This document shows, in pieces, positions 1 through 12,870 of a stretch of 64,000 nt of DNA. The first letter of the stretch is position 1, and the number at the start of each line of letters is the position of its first letter. The notes under the pieces were generated by a model. That model worked only from the letters and a program-made list of their open reading frames with translations. It did not search any database and was not told where the DNA came from. This DNA is from Paragonimus westermani (taxonomy: Eukaryota; Platyhelminthes; Trematoda; Plagiorchiida; Troglotrematidae), in contig QNGE01001271.1 of assembly GCA_008508345.1 (NCBI GenBank), forward strand, positions 75,511-139,510. Reading direction: 5' to 3'. The position numbers and the translations under genes were made by a program.

Positions 1-2
1 CT

Positions 3-590
3 AATGTGCACAAAAGATGTCGCTTTCTAAAAACTTCACGTGGCCGATGTTATGTGTATTCGAATTCATCTGTATATCCCTTCAGCTGGTCGGGTAAGAT
101 TGCTTTTTTAAATTGTTACCATGCATTCAGATGATTAACGTTGACAGAAAACCTGTTCTTTAAGTCAGGGCTTTTTCAAGCCCAGTACCAGCCGACTGGA
201 TCGAGTTGTGTTTGGATTATTAATTATCACGTAGGTAACAGATTGTCCCGTTTAGAATGTGCCATGCATCCACAAGTTTTAGGTTTTTCAGCTCATTCTG
301 CCCAAGTGGGTAGAGGAGACTGGGTTAATTATTTACCAGTAGCTTGCATACGTGTTGGTTGAACTGCCCACAGAGCACCGTCACAATTTGTGTTTCCAAT
401 TTGAATTTATTTTCTGCTCCTATTGAGTTCTGCCGCCAACTGTCTGTCAAGTTTGGTTCCGTTATTGGTTGCGCGTTCTGATTTGACTAAGTTGATAGCG
501 CCACCGACTCGCCTACTCGCACTTCAAAAGGATTTGTTTCATTTAGTGCACACGACTTCGGGCAAACGGAGTTCCACATCAGCAGTATAG
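3..590 (+). CDS. Candidate last two exons of an unidentified host gene
   Basis: A reading frame is open from the window edge to 93 and ends in a good donor (GG then GTAAGA at 94). An acceptor (TTTGTTTCATTTAG at 533-546) starts a short segment, 547-590. Exon one ends with a single extra base, and the second segment continues in phase for 14 codons to a TAG at 588-590. The joined tail would be basic and serine/threonine-rich and would end in Ser-Ala-Val, the form of a class I PDZ ligand. I do not recognise the protein. The exons are short and chance is a real alternative. Another GT immediately follows the stop, so the second segment could be spliced differently. Confidence 0.22.
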
Positions 591-2790
591 GTATGTTTTG
601 CAAAACGACTGAATTGTTCAAACCAGTCTTGTCCTCACGCTTACAAAACAGCGGGAATTACGCAAGTGTGCTCGTTTTTTTCTACTGAGGAAAAAGTAAC
701 GATGTAGTGGATATTTGCTTCTTGAAATTATTTTTCAAGCCACTACACACACGTTTAAGTTGATAGCAGACAAAACAGGAATTGTATGAAGTGGTCGCTG
801 AAACAGACATCGTGCCATTACTAGAATCTATATAACTAGTTATTATTGAAGTGAAAGTTGACTGAAGATTATGTCACATGATGATGCTCCGCTACTTGTA
901 CAGCGTTGAGAAGATCAGGATTGACTTGTGTCCTACGAGAGTTGCGAAGACCGATCAAAATTTGGATGAAAACCTGGACCAGGATTGTCAGCTTCGAAAC
1001 TGACGTGTTAGTCAAGATAGTTAGCGGGGGAAGTAATCACGAATGTGATTTTGTTGATGCATCCACGTGAATAACGTTGTACCTTTTAAACAAAGGCACC
1101 ATTCCTTACGATGATTAATAACTACAAAAAAATCTCTTCACATCATCCAATCGAACAGGAACTTAGAGTGATTACAAACCTGCTGGGGAATCCTGTCGGA
1201 CATTTGTGACTTCTTCGCTAAGTCCCACGCTGTCTGCTCTGTTCTTGTTACCGGCAGTTTTTTAGACCCATTATTGTGTACTCTCTATTTTTCGGATCAA
1301 TCAGTCTTGCAATCTTATGATAAGGTTTATGTGAAATGTTTGAGCTATTGCTGCTACACATGACTGTGTTTTCTGGCCCCCCGCAAAACATTACTGCAAT
1401 CCAAATTAATTATTCTGTTCAGCTACAACCGGCCAATATTGATCAGCTCAGTAGTTCATACAAACACTGATCTAGTATGGCAGTTACGACCAGCTGTACG
1501 AGGAAGCTAGTTTACTGAATATTGTGTCCTTGGCGTCTTAATAAACAACCCTAGTCACGTGAAGCACGCAACCAGATCGTCCGTCATCGTTGAGTCAGAC
1601 GCGTGGCCAAATACCTGGAAACTGTTCCTCCGCACGATTGGTTTATAATGTTCAACACTGTAGGCTCATCCATTCACTGATGCAGCGTCGCATTGCGTAC
1701 GACAGTCCTTGTTGTATGCCATTTTCCTTCAATATTGGAACACGCTCGGCATGCATTCATTTGCATTCATTTGGACTTTTCTGATCACGATTCAACCCAA
1801 CACTAAATCGGGACAGTGTTGATGTTTTACAAATGTCTTCATTCTTACTAAATGCTGTCAGCATTGACCATCCGTTTTCGCAATGATCCCTCTTTTTCAA
1901 TCCTATGCTTACTCCTCTTATCGCCGATTGTAAGGGAGAACAGTACTCATCTTTTTCCGTTGTTTATGAAATCAAGCACTATGACATCTTCGTTTGCCCA
2001 CCCAAAACGTGCTGGTTCTCGTTGTCCTAACCTTTCAGTGAAATACCAATCTTCAACCCCTCTCACCTGGCTAATTATAACGGTGTGTATTTGATGGCGC
2101 ACTGTTTCACTGAGTGTGGTGTTTCGATGCCAGACAGTGAAAGTCACAAAGGGTATATACCCTGACGATGAGTTGTGATCTGCCTCACAACTGTGAAGAT
2201 TGACATGAGTTATTTATTTGGCATTGACAAGGAGTGACGTGTAACTATCCTGTTCTGCTACCCACAGATGAGTGGAGTTAACTTTCTGTTGGACGGTTGG
2301 AACGAGGCTCTTTGGAGCAATTTACTGTTTTGTTCATGCTCGCGTCACGCTTGTCCGTGTGATAAACAACATCTCAGTTGCACGTTTTCCAACTTGTAGT
2401 GTGGCGTTTTCTCGGATTCACTACCATTCACTTGGTCGATATTGAGCAAACACTATATGCTAATCTGGACACTAGTCGGCTAGGCAAGTTAACGAGAATT
2501 TATCTGTGTAACAGGCTTCAGGGTACTGAACTTTTCAGCAGTTCTTATCTGACTACAAGTCCCCACACCTTTCTTGATCATATTCGTCCTTGCTAGCGTG
2601 TAGGCAGGTTACATCTACGTAGCGTTTACTAATCTGTCGATTAGGAATAGGCTGAAATTGTCGTTATAATTTGGTGAATTTCAATGCACCTGAACGAGCA
2701 TGTGCCCGAATCAAGCGAACAGAATTTACTGCAGCCTAATTGCTTTTTGAGTTGGCAATGAAGGTGCAGGTTATTTGATCATATAGGCAT
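591..2790. other. No recognisable gene
   Basis: Only short ORFs of about 60-80 codons with low-complexity, unconvincing translations occur on either strand. No transposon protein motif was recognised. It reads as intron or intergenic DNA. Confidence 0.5.

Positions 2791-2823
<33 letters not shown>
2791..2823. repeat. AT-dinucleotide microsatellite
   Basis: A run of alternating T and A about 33 bp long, with one C interruption near its start. Likely polymorphic in length. Confidence 0.9.
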
Positions 2824-5800
2824 GCATTCCACTTTATTGACGTCTGTGCAAATTGGTGGTACGTCGTACTCTGGTCCCGTTCTATTTAATTAGTGTGGTG
2901 CGTACTTCTTCCGTGACAAGCCTCCCGTTTTTCCGGATGAGGAGCAGTGGATTAGTGCTCCCACAAACCGACTTGTTAGTCTGTCGCAGATAGTGCATTG
3001 CGTATCTAGACAACGTCTGTCACCATAACAACCTGTGAGATGTGCTATAAACCACGTGATGATCCGACAGAAGAGCGCACTGTACAAGCGTTCGTGACGA
3101 ACTTTTCTCAGAATAATAAAATGTTTCCAACTATTGTATTGGGTGCCCTTGATTCATGATCTGGATTGTCTCCATAGTTCTGCGTGAGACCACACTGTTG
3201 CCAGCATCTTTCTTGAAAACAATGACCGGTCTGTTGCAGTTATGTTATGTGGCTGTCGTTCCGTAATCGACACATTACTTTTCGTGGCCTTTGTATTCTT
3301 TTTTGCCATCAACACGATATTTTTTTGACGTGTTCCGGCACCTCTTTTATTCTATTACCTCTCAGTTGACAAAGAAGAACGAGCGTGGGGCATTGATCCT
3401 GTGAAAGATTTATGCGAAACAGAGGCTTTTCGGACATACGAACGGGCGTAAGTGTGGATCGATTTTTTTGTGTAGACCTTCCTTGTTGGTCTTTTTACGT
3501 TTCGTTTTTATTCTTCATATCGCTTGAACAGTTCGTGATTCTCTATTGAATGATTTGAGAGGCGTCGATAGAGGCACTCTGTGTTATTTGCTTGTTTGAC
3601 GGAATCTCTCTTTGGATTCTAGATCAGTCTTGTTATTTGATTGGTAGATCTAATGTGACCTAGTTTGTGTCCTTTTGGGTGATTCGGTCTCGTAATGTGG
3701 TCACACAACCGGTTTTGTTGTGAGCTGTTTCAGTCTGAACTGAAAATGCGCTTGTGATGTGCACAGAATTCTTCAAAGCTTCAACGATTACATTATGTGA
3801 GCACATCTACAAAGCCACCCACTTCAGATCTTGTGATGATTTCAATATGTTTACAGAACCATCGCTGCAGTCGGATTTGCTCCGCTGCTTCCCTCGAATT
3901 ACTACATTGACAATCATGACCGTAGTTACAAGTCTGGATATATCAGTAAAAGTTGTCAATACAATACAAAAATCGTTTCTTCTCAAAACAACGTAGCACC
4001 TTACATAGTCACTTGCACCAGTTATTTGATAAGGAATGGGAACGTCTACACATTGAGCAGATTATTCGTGTTTGTCTTATCCCAATTGTGTTCACCATGA
4101 GCTACATGTCTGCGTAGTCTTACTGTTGCCCAGCGAATTAAGTGCATTTGTTTGCTGACATGCTCCCCTCCTTCCATATCAATCCCAATACAATGATAAA
4201 TGAGATGGGCTCTTGCTTTTAGTTCTCCATCCCAACATTTTGCCTATAATCACAGTTTCCACTGCTTCGTGTTTTAAACTATATCGTTCATATTTCTTAC
4301 TGCGCTGCACGAACTCCTCATCATCATTGGCGTCGATATTAATTGCGATATGCATACTGAATATGGCAAAAGATATCTAATTCAAAAGGAAGAAGTTTTG
4401 CTAAAACGCCACGATAGGGGAAATAAAAAACAAGCCTGTACTCATAGACTCAGTAAACCTTGATCATGTCTTATGTAACTAGGCCGCAAATTGGCACCCG
4501 GATGCTACGTTACACAATTTATCAGTTTTGATGCCTAACTGACGAAATCGTCTTAGTTTAATTTCGGGAGACTCGTGGTATTGAGACTTGATTCAGTTAC
4601 TTAACGTAAAAGTGCAGATATTTGTCAAACTAACCACGGAGTTGTCAGCGTGAAAAGCAAGATGACATGCTCTTTCTCTCTTCCCGTTTAGCAATTTTCT
4701 TTACTTCACAAGTGGTAATATTCACGCCACTGAACTCGAATAACCACTATCCTTCCTATGGTCTTTGTTGGAAGCTAAACGGATAGCAAAGCTCACATCC
4801 CGAGAACAGAATAGGGTGTCGTTTATTCTCATGTACTAATTTTTGCGTGGTGTGCTAAGCTTCCAACATCAGACTAGTCTACAACTTTACTTCCCGTCAG
4901 ATTTTTTCCGGTGAACGCCCAGATTATGGTAGTATGGTCTGATTGGGTTGCTCCAGCAGTTAGTCTATGTTGCTGCGTCCTCTCTGTGTACGATGCGCCT
5001 GTTGATTCAGTTTGACAGTGATGATAGATAGGTTTGCACCACATTACGCTAATGATTGCGATCGAACAATCATTGCAATTTATGGATGAACATACACGCA
5101 TCGATATTGCGAACAAATAGCGTTATTTGAAGACTCAAGATATATTCAACCGACTTGTTTAACCTGAACAGACCACGTCAGTGCACAGGTTACTGTGAGG
5201 GGCAGTTGTTCCACGACTAAGCATCCGCATCTGTAAGATGTCTGCACCGATTCCGATTACTACACTCTTGAGTAAGACCACCCGAGGTGGTTGAAAAGTA
5301 GAGTATTACAGCTTGCTCCTAACGTTGTGGTATTCTCACTCTATTCATCAACATCCGCATGCAACTTTGGTTTCGACTGACATTGAGATGGGGGAACTAA
5401 GATACATTGTGTTATTTGGATGCACCCCATCGGTTGAATGGGCACTGTCATCTACACGGCCAGACCGGCGTCTGGTGGGTGTCAGCTCCAGTTACCGGTT
5501 CGTATTTCTCTCTGGCTACCTTTCTATCTGGTTAGTTCGCAGAATAACAAAACTGATCAGGAGTAAGCGCAAATAATTTCGTCTTTCATCCAGCGCGATT
5601 GTACCCAGTGGTACCGACAGGATACAGCCAGCCTACATTAGTTCGGACTGTACTTCAACTTAGCTGACTCGTTTGGATGAACCGTCTTATGCAGCGAATG
5701 GGGAAAGTAATTTTGTATTTACTATAACAAATGATCGCAACTTAGATCGCCGAAATTCTCAGAGTGAATAGGATGCTTATTTGTTAGAATGTACATGACG

Positions 5801-7410
5801 CGATCTGGCGGTGGTTGCAGCGGTACTGTGTTACACAATTGTTTGTCAGCCCAACCAATCGGCGTAGTTCAGCAGTACGGTTGCGTTAGCCTTTGGGTGG
5901 TATGCAATAACAAACCAACCTATCCGCCGTGCTAACCGACTTGGGAAACCCGATCGGAAGTGAACGGGTTCATCGGCGAAATAATAGTTAGACTTTAAAC
6001 TTCTTGACCACTTTTTTGCTCATTTTTTGTTCAGCTGTATCAGGACGATAGTTGAGAACCAAAACGTTTATCGATCTTCCTCTAACGCCCAGCTGCGTCA
6101 GCTAACGAAACACCATGACATGGTTACCTAAGGGTTCAGAGCACATTTTGCTCATCCGATGGAAAATTACTTCGTGGTATTAATGTAACCGCATTCCTAT
6201 TCTGCGCCGTTCATTCTCATGTAAACAGTCTACGATCGGTTTTCACATTATCTTTACAAATCAAATGGTGACTGTCGGGCGTGTATTCAGACCGATGATC
6301 TTGTTCATACCAGCCATAGATCTTGCCAGCTAGACTACTCGCTCTATGGACATCCGATACTGTTCATGGTATTAAAATTCGCGGTTTGAATATTGCTCAT
6401 ACTGCCTCTTCCGGATGAAACCGGTTTCAGTGGACCGCCGGTCATACACTATTAATGTCAGCTCATCGTTCGTTGCATTTTATAGTTCCAGCTCACTGAT
6501 TTAGCTTGTCAATTAACCAATCGATGATGTAGTTTTGTCTTGACTACATTCGCTAGTTGGTTGGGAACCGCTAGTCATGTTCAGATTGCTCTTCGTAAGC
6601 TGGTTTAGGTGTTGGTGAGACTATATGATTGGGGTTGGATTGGCTAGAAGTCATTTTTTCTCAGAGTTGGGATTAAATTTCGTAGGTAATCAATTTTAAG
6701 GATTCATTACCGACTTTCCGTTTACTGTAAGGCGGGCTAATGTCCTTTACGCAACTGCTCGAACATTCAGCAGCATTGTGCGAATTTGTGAGACAGAAGC
6801 ACATTGGTGATTTGGGGAACGTAGCTCCGTAAAACTTAGCTATGTATTATTCCGTTGCATTTAGATAACTATTTTGGAAAACGGTGTACAAGCTTAAAAT
6901 TTAACAAACTGCTCTGCCACTGTATCTGTGGATTAGTATGTCCGAATAAAGTGCACGCAAGGAACGTTGGAGTGCTTCCAGGACTTCCGTGCTCTGTTTA
7001 CCCGTAGGGGTTAACTGCGGTTCAGCCCCACTGGGCTGGAGTGTACCTCACATACCTGTTGGCTAATTCACATGTGTACGGTTGACTTCAAACGCTTTCG
7101 CCTATGCTTTTGGTCCTCTTGCTCTCAGAAAACAAGCTGTTCTGATAAACGCTATAGTAACCTCTCTCATCTGAGTGACCTTCGCGTTGTCGTCAATGTC
7201 GTAATCACGAGTCTTTCGGTGCTTATGCAACTAGTTTGTGATTGATGATCTGAAACCAGTTGTCAACATCCTGTCTACTTGTACTGATTAGTTTCGACCG
7301 CTGTGTAACGATTGCTTATGGACTTACCGTTGAGCTGCCGACCGTATCACTAGTCTTTACGTCAACATATACTACATTTCAAATTTGTTGTCGTCCGCTA
7401 TTTGTTTCAG
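2824..7410. other. No recognisable gene
   Basis: Stops are dense in all frames. The longest ORF (5,313-5,576, 87 codons, plus) has no recognisable domain. Probably intron or intergenic sequence upstream of the exon at 7,411. Confidence 0.5.
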
Positions 7411-7514
7411 TGAAGAGCCACCTCTGCGTGGAAGTCGTTGTTCGTTGAATGATGACAGTGCGGAGATTGGCAGTGATGCCGATGGCGAGTTAGATGACTA
7501 CAACTTGGATCCCG
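7411..7514 (+). CDS. Candidate internal exon of an unidentified host gene
   Basis: The segment has a strong acceptor (CGTCCGCTATTTGTTTCAG, ending at 7,410) and a near-perfect donor (CCCG then GTAAGT at 7,515). Its 104 bp read as an acidic, Ser/Asp/Glu-rich stretch (core SDADGELDDYNLDP) with no stop in the chosen frame. The first base completes a codon from an upstream exon, and one base is left over at the 3' end. That phase matches the candidate exon at 8,618, giving an intron of 1,103 bp. The translation looks like a disordered acidic region, and I do not recognise the family. Two consensus splice borders plus matching phase make this the best supported small exon in the first 10 kb. Confidence 0.5.
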
Positions 7515-8617
7515 GTAAGTTTTTTATTGTCGTCTTTAACTGCCCTTATTGTCTGAGCGGTTGTTGACTGTCGACATTGAAGCATGCATGCTAACGCATC
7601 GTTTTATATTGCTTTCTGTTCGATCCTGTTTGGGGACGGTTGTATATATACACCCACCCCCATGAAATGTTTTATCTCTGAGGTTTTCAGGTATCATCCT
7701 GTAGCGAAAAGACGTCCAACAGAGCACAATCTTTATTGTCCAATACGCTAGTTATCATACCATGCGCCCGCTCGCGTTTTTGAGTCACCATTCCGGATCA
7801 CAACACCCCCAGGTTTCCGCTCACGCATCGTGTGCACTTCTGCCCGGATTATGTGCGTGATCGGCACCGTCTATCGGGGGCTTTTCTGCTTGCCATTCTT
7901 CGCCCGTTGGTCCGACTTAGTTGAGCGATGGCTCGTCCGGTCGCTCTTGTTCTCTTCCATCTATCTACGCTGGTCTCTGATCGTAGTCCACGACCGCGTC
8001 GAGGTATTCCGTCGAATGTTGGAATACCGACACCTCCGGCCTGATTATCCACCACAATCCTTCTTCCTACCCTTAGTCTGTAACAAGCCCTTCATGTCAT
8101 ACGAAGTGTGTTATGAAAAAGCCTACTCACAAAACAAATCAAGCAAGCCCACGAAATGATTCTGTTTCCTAACGGGCATTCTGTTAGAAATCCCATCCAG
8201 GTGGCATTTCTTCATATATTCCACTCATCCTTGCTGTAGGTTCGTTGTTCTGCCACACCCGCTTTTCACTACTCCATGTTTCTCAGCGGTGGCTAACTAA
8301 AAAAGGCGTGGCCACGGGTTAGTTACCGGGTGGCGCCAGATCGCCTAAGCAATTTGTCGGCAAAGTGCACAGACCGGTACATGTGCACGAACGGCCTCCT
8401 GTATTGTTCAAGCCGCCCAGTGAGGTCTGTTAAGCATGATAAGATCTGGCCAAATCAAATCACCAAGTAGCTGATGCGGCCGGCACGCACCCTGGGTATG
8501 GTGTACAAAAGACCGTGGTGGCCTACTGGTGTGCAGTCACATAGTTGGTTCTGTAACCAGTCTGCGCTTGTCTCAATGTTTGTCCTGGGTTGTCGCCTTA
8601 TTTTGTCTTAACTTCAG
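7515..8617 (+). other. Candidate intron
   Basis: GT-AG interval between two phase-compatible candidate exons. It contains a 109-codon plus-strand ORF at 7,830-8,159 that I take as chance: it is overlapped by a minus-strand ORF of similar quality and has no known motif. Confidence 0.4.
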
Positions 8618-8826
8618 GAATGATGGAGTTTACATACGGCAATGAAGCACAGTTGATTTTGTTAAACCCATCGAATCCAAACTTGCAGAATGAGTGCGGT
8701 GAATTCAATTATCGTCACACAGAGAAGAATAACTCCGCTGTTGCAGCGGTGCTAGATATTAGACAGCGATTGCTCGATAAAGTCATCTTACCTAGACTCG
8801 GTGTTCACCAAACCGGAAATACATAA
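8618..8826 (+). CDS. Candidate terminal exon, same gene as 7,411-7,514
   Basis: It follows a pyrimidine-rich acceptor (TTTTGTCTTAACTTCAG, ending at 8,617). The leading GA completes the codon begun by the G left over at 7,514. It then reads 68 further codons to a TAA ending at 8,826, rich in Asn, Gln, Leu and Arg and including DIRQRLLDKVILPRLG. No domain is recognised. A stop inside the exon suggests the gene ends here. No clear AATAAA was found close downstream. The neighbouring candidate exon at 10,165 needs a different incoming phase, so it would have to be an alternative exon or another gene. Confidence 0.45.
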
Positions 8827-8896
8827 CTGCCGACGTGAGTGGTTGGACGACATATCTCCACACACATAGACCGATCAAGGTGGACCGGTTCAGCTG

Positions 8897-9262
8897 TTAT
8901 TTGGAATCGATTGAAATGTATGGTTTATACTCCTTATGTTGAGTCCAACGATCGTCGCTGTATTGCTTCAAACGTCTGACGGCAGTGGCCCTTGCCATTA
9001 CTAAACGTCGCGCTGCGACAGCTCTGGAGTGGGCTTGACGGACGTTGCAGAGGACTCGGACAATCTCATTCGGCTTTATTTGATAGTCAACATCTATTAA
9101 GCGGCAGCCAACAGATTTGAAAACGGGCGTTCTCGAATCGTCACATAGCCTTTTCAGGAAGTTTTCACGAATCCTTCCCAAAAATGATACACGAATAGTT
9201 GTGTTCGGATTAGCCAGGAAATTGTGCTTACGGCTTGATAGTAGTTCACTTCGTCGGTCAAC
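8897..9262 (-). CDS. Unassigned ORF with coding character
   Basis: The minus frame is open for about 121 codons from 9,262 down to a TAA at 8,897, with no ATG near its 5' end, so it would be an exon or a broken gene rather than a complete one. The translation is well mixed and basic. It includes FLGRIRENFLKRLCDDSR, then a conserved-looking core CRLIDVDYQIKPNEIVRVLC, then an Ala/Arg-rich segment likely to be helical. It does not match any domain I know. Its 3' end lies about 70 bp from the plus-strand exon ending at 8,826, so the two would be convergent. It could be an unrecognised transposon fragment. Confidence 0.35.
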   Translation of the reverse strand, partial: VDRRSELLSSRKHNFLANPNTTIRVSFLGRIRENFLKRLCDDSRTPVFKSVGCRLIDVDYQIKPNEIVRVLCNVRQAHSRAVAARRLVMARATAVRRLKQYSDDRWTQHKEYKPYISIDSK

Positions 9263-10164
9263 TTAGTTCTCTCCTTTTTCACTCCCCTTCGTAATTCTGT
9301 CTGCTAACGTCGCTTAACACTAATTCCCGTTCCCAGGAACAATCCGATAGCGACTGAATGGTTACGAGTTGACCAATCGATATTCACTAGCTGATTGTCA
9401 CGTTCATTTCAGCACGACCGTGAAGTGAATTGACACTGGGCTGTGTATTACACCGAAGCAAAGCGTTCCAGTAAAAATGGGGAATTCCTTATTATCACTT
9501 GTCTCATCGGTGAAGCTAATTTCTTCAGTCAATATACAATCCATGCACACTCTCGGGTTTGGGCTGACAGTTTTGTTGGATATCCTTACCTGGAGATATC
9601 AGAGGGTACAACCACTGGTGCCGGTCTCTTTTTATTTGCCAATGTTCCTTTGGTGGTCTACTTCATTAGAAGGCTCACAGTTCATATCTACTGGAATTAT
9701 TTAAAGATCAGTGAACCGTGGGTGCACTTTGGTAACGTTACTGCAGCGTTTTTTTTGTTGACATCAGAGGGTACGATCTGTCCATCACCAGTGGGTGTAC
9801 GATTATCGGGAGAAGGCGGCACTTTGGCGCTGTGGGGGAATAAAAGACGTTTGTAACGAGACACTGGATTGAGGTCAGTTTGCTAACCAGCCTTACCGTT
9901 GGTTTTCCTATGGAATAGGCTGAACCTTGTGGTCTACAGCCGGTGACATCGTCCTCTCAAGAACAAAATGAACTTCTAACTTCTGAGGACATCCCTATTG
10001 GTCACACTAGAATCATCCACCAACGTGTAACACAACCATAGAAAATGGTGGGCACGGCTTCAAACAGTTGTTTTGGCACTGCTGTTCCCTTGAGATCACG
10101 AAACAGCCCCTTTTGGGGATACGCCATGTGGTTTTCAACTTCTTTTTCTAAGCCACCTTTGCAG

Positions 10165-10432
10165 ATCGGAAAATGAAAGGCGATCAAACCCAACTTTGTC
10201 ACCGTCCACTGAACTCAAATTGCTGAGAGATGGTGAAGGGAGCCAGCCTCAAAGAAACACTGATTTAAATGCCTTGCTGTCAACGTCGCTGGTTTCCGCT
10301 TCCTTGGATGGCGGCACCTTGTTTCGTCGCTCACACTATGCTTCATCTGAGTCCATCAGCCCTATCATCCAGTTACGTTTGTCAATCGACCTGCATATAC
10401 ACTTAGTCTTCTGTGTGACGGCGACACACTGA
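10165..10432 (+). CDS. Candidate exon of an unidentified host gene
   Basis: A very good acceptor (CTTCTTTTTCTAAGCC then ACCTTTGCAG, ending at 10,164) is followed by an open frame. In it the first base completes a codon, and about 70 codons read as a polar, Ser/Thr/Asn-rich stretch (for example STELKLLRDGEGSQPQRNTD and, later, FRRSHYASSESISPII). This is typical of a disordered cytoplasmic region. The frame runs to a TGA at 10,432. The last 20 or so codons look less protein-like, so an unrecognised donor may lie near 10,375. No family is recognised. Confidence 0.4.
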
Positions 10433-11265
10433 GAGCCCGATCGCAGAGCATTCCGGCAATGTTAGCCACTAAAGTTTATAGCAATTGGATACCGCAGTGC
10501 GTAGCATATCCCCAATGTTAGGCTGACCAAGAACCAACATTCAACGTGGTGATCACTATCCGCTACGACGACTCTTAAACTCTGTTGTCAGACTGACCTG
10601 AACATATGCTGCATCGTCCACGGATTTCCTTCCCCCTTTGACACTATTGTGCCGCTGATCCTCTAGTGTTCGTACGTGCGCGTGTTCACCTGTGCGACTA
10701 AACCCGTCATCTTGACAAACAGTCCGTACGACTTGCGACGTTAGATCTCTCTTGTATTGGCCATCTCTGAATGTGTGCGCGTGAGTTTGCACGTATGTCT
10801 ATTCGTTTATTTGTTTGTTGATGTGTGTCGCTGTGTTTGTACGCCCTTGCTCCTAGAGTGTGCAAGAGTCTGGCTGACATCATCCTGTTTTATATTGTTC
10901 TGTACCCATTGCCTACAAGAGGCACTTCGTCACAAATGACTTGATCTTATATCTGTTTTTGCTATCACCGCGCTTACCGGCTGACCTGCCTACACTCCTT
11001 GATTCCGTTTGTCCGTGGCTAATATTCTGTTTCGATTTGCTAGTAAAACGTGGATATTTTGTCCACTTAGTCTATCATCGACGCGTCTGTCCTTGAACAA
11101 AAGAGTTAAAACACGAAAACTGGTAAATGCAAGCATTTCGCATTGACTCGTCAGTACCAAATTTACAGTAACATAGATCGGTTTTTTTTTGTAGCAAACA
11201 ATTCAATGGGTTGCTAGTCAATAAGCGGTTTGAGATAAGTCACTAGGTCCACGGAAGGGTCAGGT

Positions 11266-12870
11266 TCACACAGTTGCTGACTTGAGGCGATTGATTGCTA
11301 CCGCTTCAGCAAACCTCAGGAATCTTGAATTGGAATGGCGCGACAGGATTCCGAATGCACAAGCTGGATCGATAGCGTGACCAGTGGTCAGGACGTGTCT
11401 AGCGACTGATGAAATTGGCTGTTTACGTGTTTCCACAACATTATCGTTCTCGGGTAACACGGAATCTTGAACCCATTTAGACGAGTGTTCCTTCACTTTG
11501 GAGATCAGGCATCTTTCGTTTCTGCCTATGTAACGCTCTCCGCAGTTACATGTAACTTGGTAAACAGTGTGATGTGGCACCGATAGGTTGGTCCCCTTTG
11601 GTTGAAAGCACTGGTAGCTTTTAGGTCCGAGAGAGTACACGGACTTCAGCCGTATTAAATCGTTGTGTTGTTTGCCGTATGATGTGGTCACCCTTGAAGA
11701 GCAACTCTATGTAAACCCTTTTTTTCAACAGTGATCACTTCCTCGGACGGTGCTTTTTGTCTGCTGTGCCTATCTATGAGATTTTTAGGGTGACCATTGG
11801 ATTCTAATACAGAAGTGATCAAGTCTGGTTCTTCTGCAAGACTGTCGTGAGTATAGATTCGTCTTGCGCGTATTAGTGCTCGCTTATTTTAGACCGCCGT
11901 AAAACTGTTGAATTTTAGGCATTGACCGGACCACGTGGACTCTTTGTAGACAGCTCTTCTACTCGAGCCATCTTCCCGGCGAATTGAGTATGTCTAGAAA
12001 TTGCAGACAGTTGTTGACCTCAAATTCACACGTAACCTTCAGGTTAGAGCGACAACTATTTACGCGTTGTACCAGGTTGTCTATTACCTGTTTGGATCGA
12101 TTGAGTGTCATCGATGTAACGCTTGTATTATGACGAGTGTGCTATCTCCGTAGCCAGCTCTTACTCAATTCTTAGCATGAAGTATGCTAAGATGGGACCC
12201 AGCAGACTTCCTGCGTCTACTCCATCCATTTGACAGTAGGAACGTTCGAGAAAACGAAAACTGACATTCTCAGTTCACAGCAGCAAACTTTCTTTTAGTA
12301 AATCGGTTGAGAGTGGCAGTATAACCTGATTTGCTTCGACGTGAACAGTGACTGCACGTCTACAGAGTACATCTGTTCATTAGCCAGGTCAATTTTGTCC
12401 AAGTCACTGATCAATTCGAAAGAATCTTTTGGTGGGGTGTACCTGAAAGTTTTGTTTCGGCGGAGTTAGAACAACGGTCAGCCAGCGCGCCAACTTATGG
12501 TATGGAGAGTGTCATTGCTAAAATCGACCGAAGTGTTATCTCACTCTTATGCGTCTTCGGTATGCCGTACGTCTAGGCTGTTGACGATCCACATGGCTTA
12601 AGAGATTTATAGGTTACTTCGTCAGTAGTCCGCAACTGTAAGAGCAGTTGCAGATGTCGTCCTATGCGGTCTTCTACTTCGGTGACCTTTTCCACTCTGT
12701 CTATTCGTCGAAACTTCGTTTGATCACTCACTATTGACAACATCTTCCGCACATAAGAATCTTTGTCTAAAATGACGGCTCCAGAGCCCTTATCCGGCTT
12801 GATTATTACGTTTTTTATTCAAACTAGCTTAACGATTGCACGCGTTCCTTGGCGATAGCACTTCAGCCGT
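11266..12870 (-). mobile_element. Penelope-like element, degenerate reverse transcriptase plus GIY-YIG endonuclease
   Basis: The 3' part is an open frame of 141 codons (11,691-11,266) ending in a GIY-YIG nuclease. It shows VYQVTCNCG, then YIGRNER about residues 54-60, a His at about 69 in VKEH, then SVARHVLTTGH and FAEAVAINRLK with the conserved Glu near 129. This is the endonuclease that Penelope-like elements carry behind their reverse transcriptase. Upstream on the same strand, in shifting frames with several stops, lie RT blocks: IIKPDKGSGAVILDK near 12,790, YGIPKTHK near 12,555, MDGVDAGSLLGP near 12,230, YKRYIDDT near 12,120 and a RARRIYTHDSLAEE stretch near 11,860. The order and spacing fit a Penelope-type RT. 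It is a pseudogene by its many lesions. No terminal repeats were found. Confidence 0.85.
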
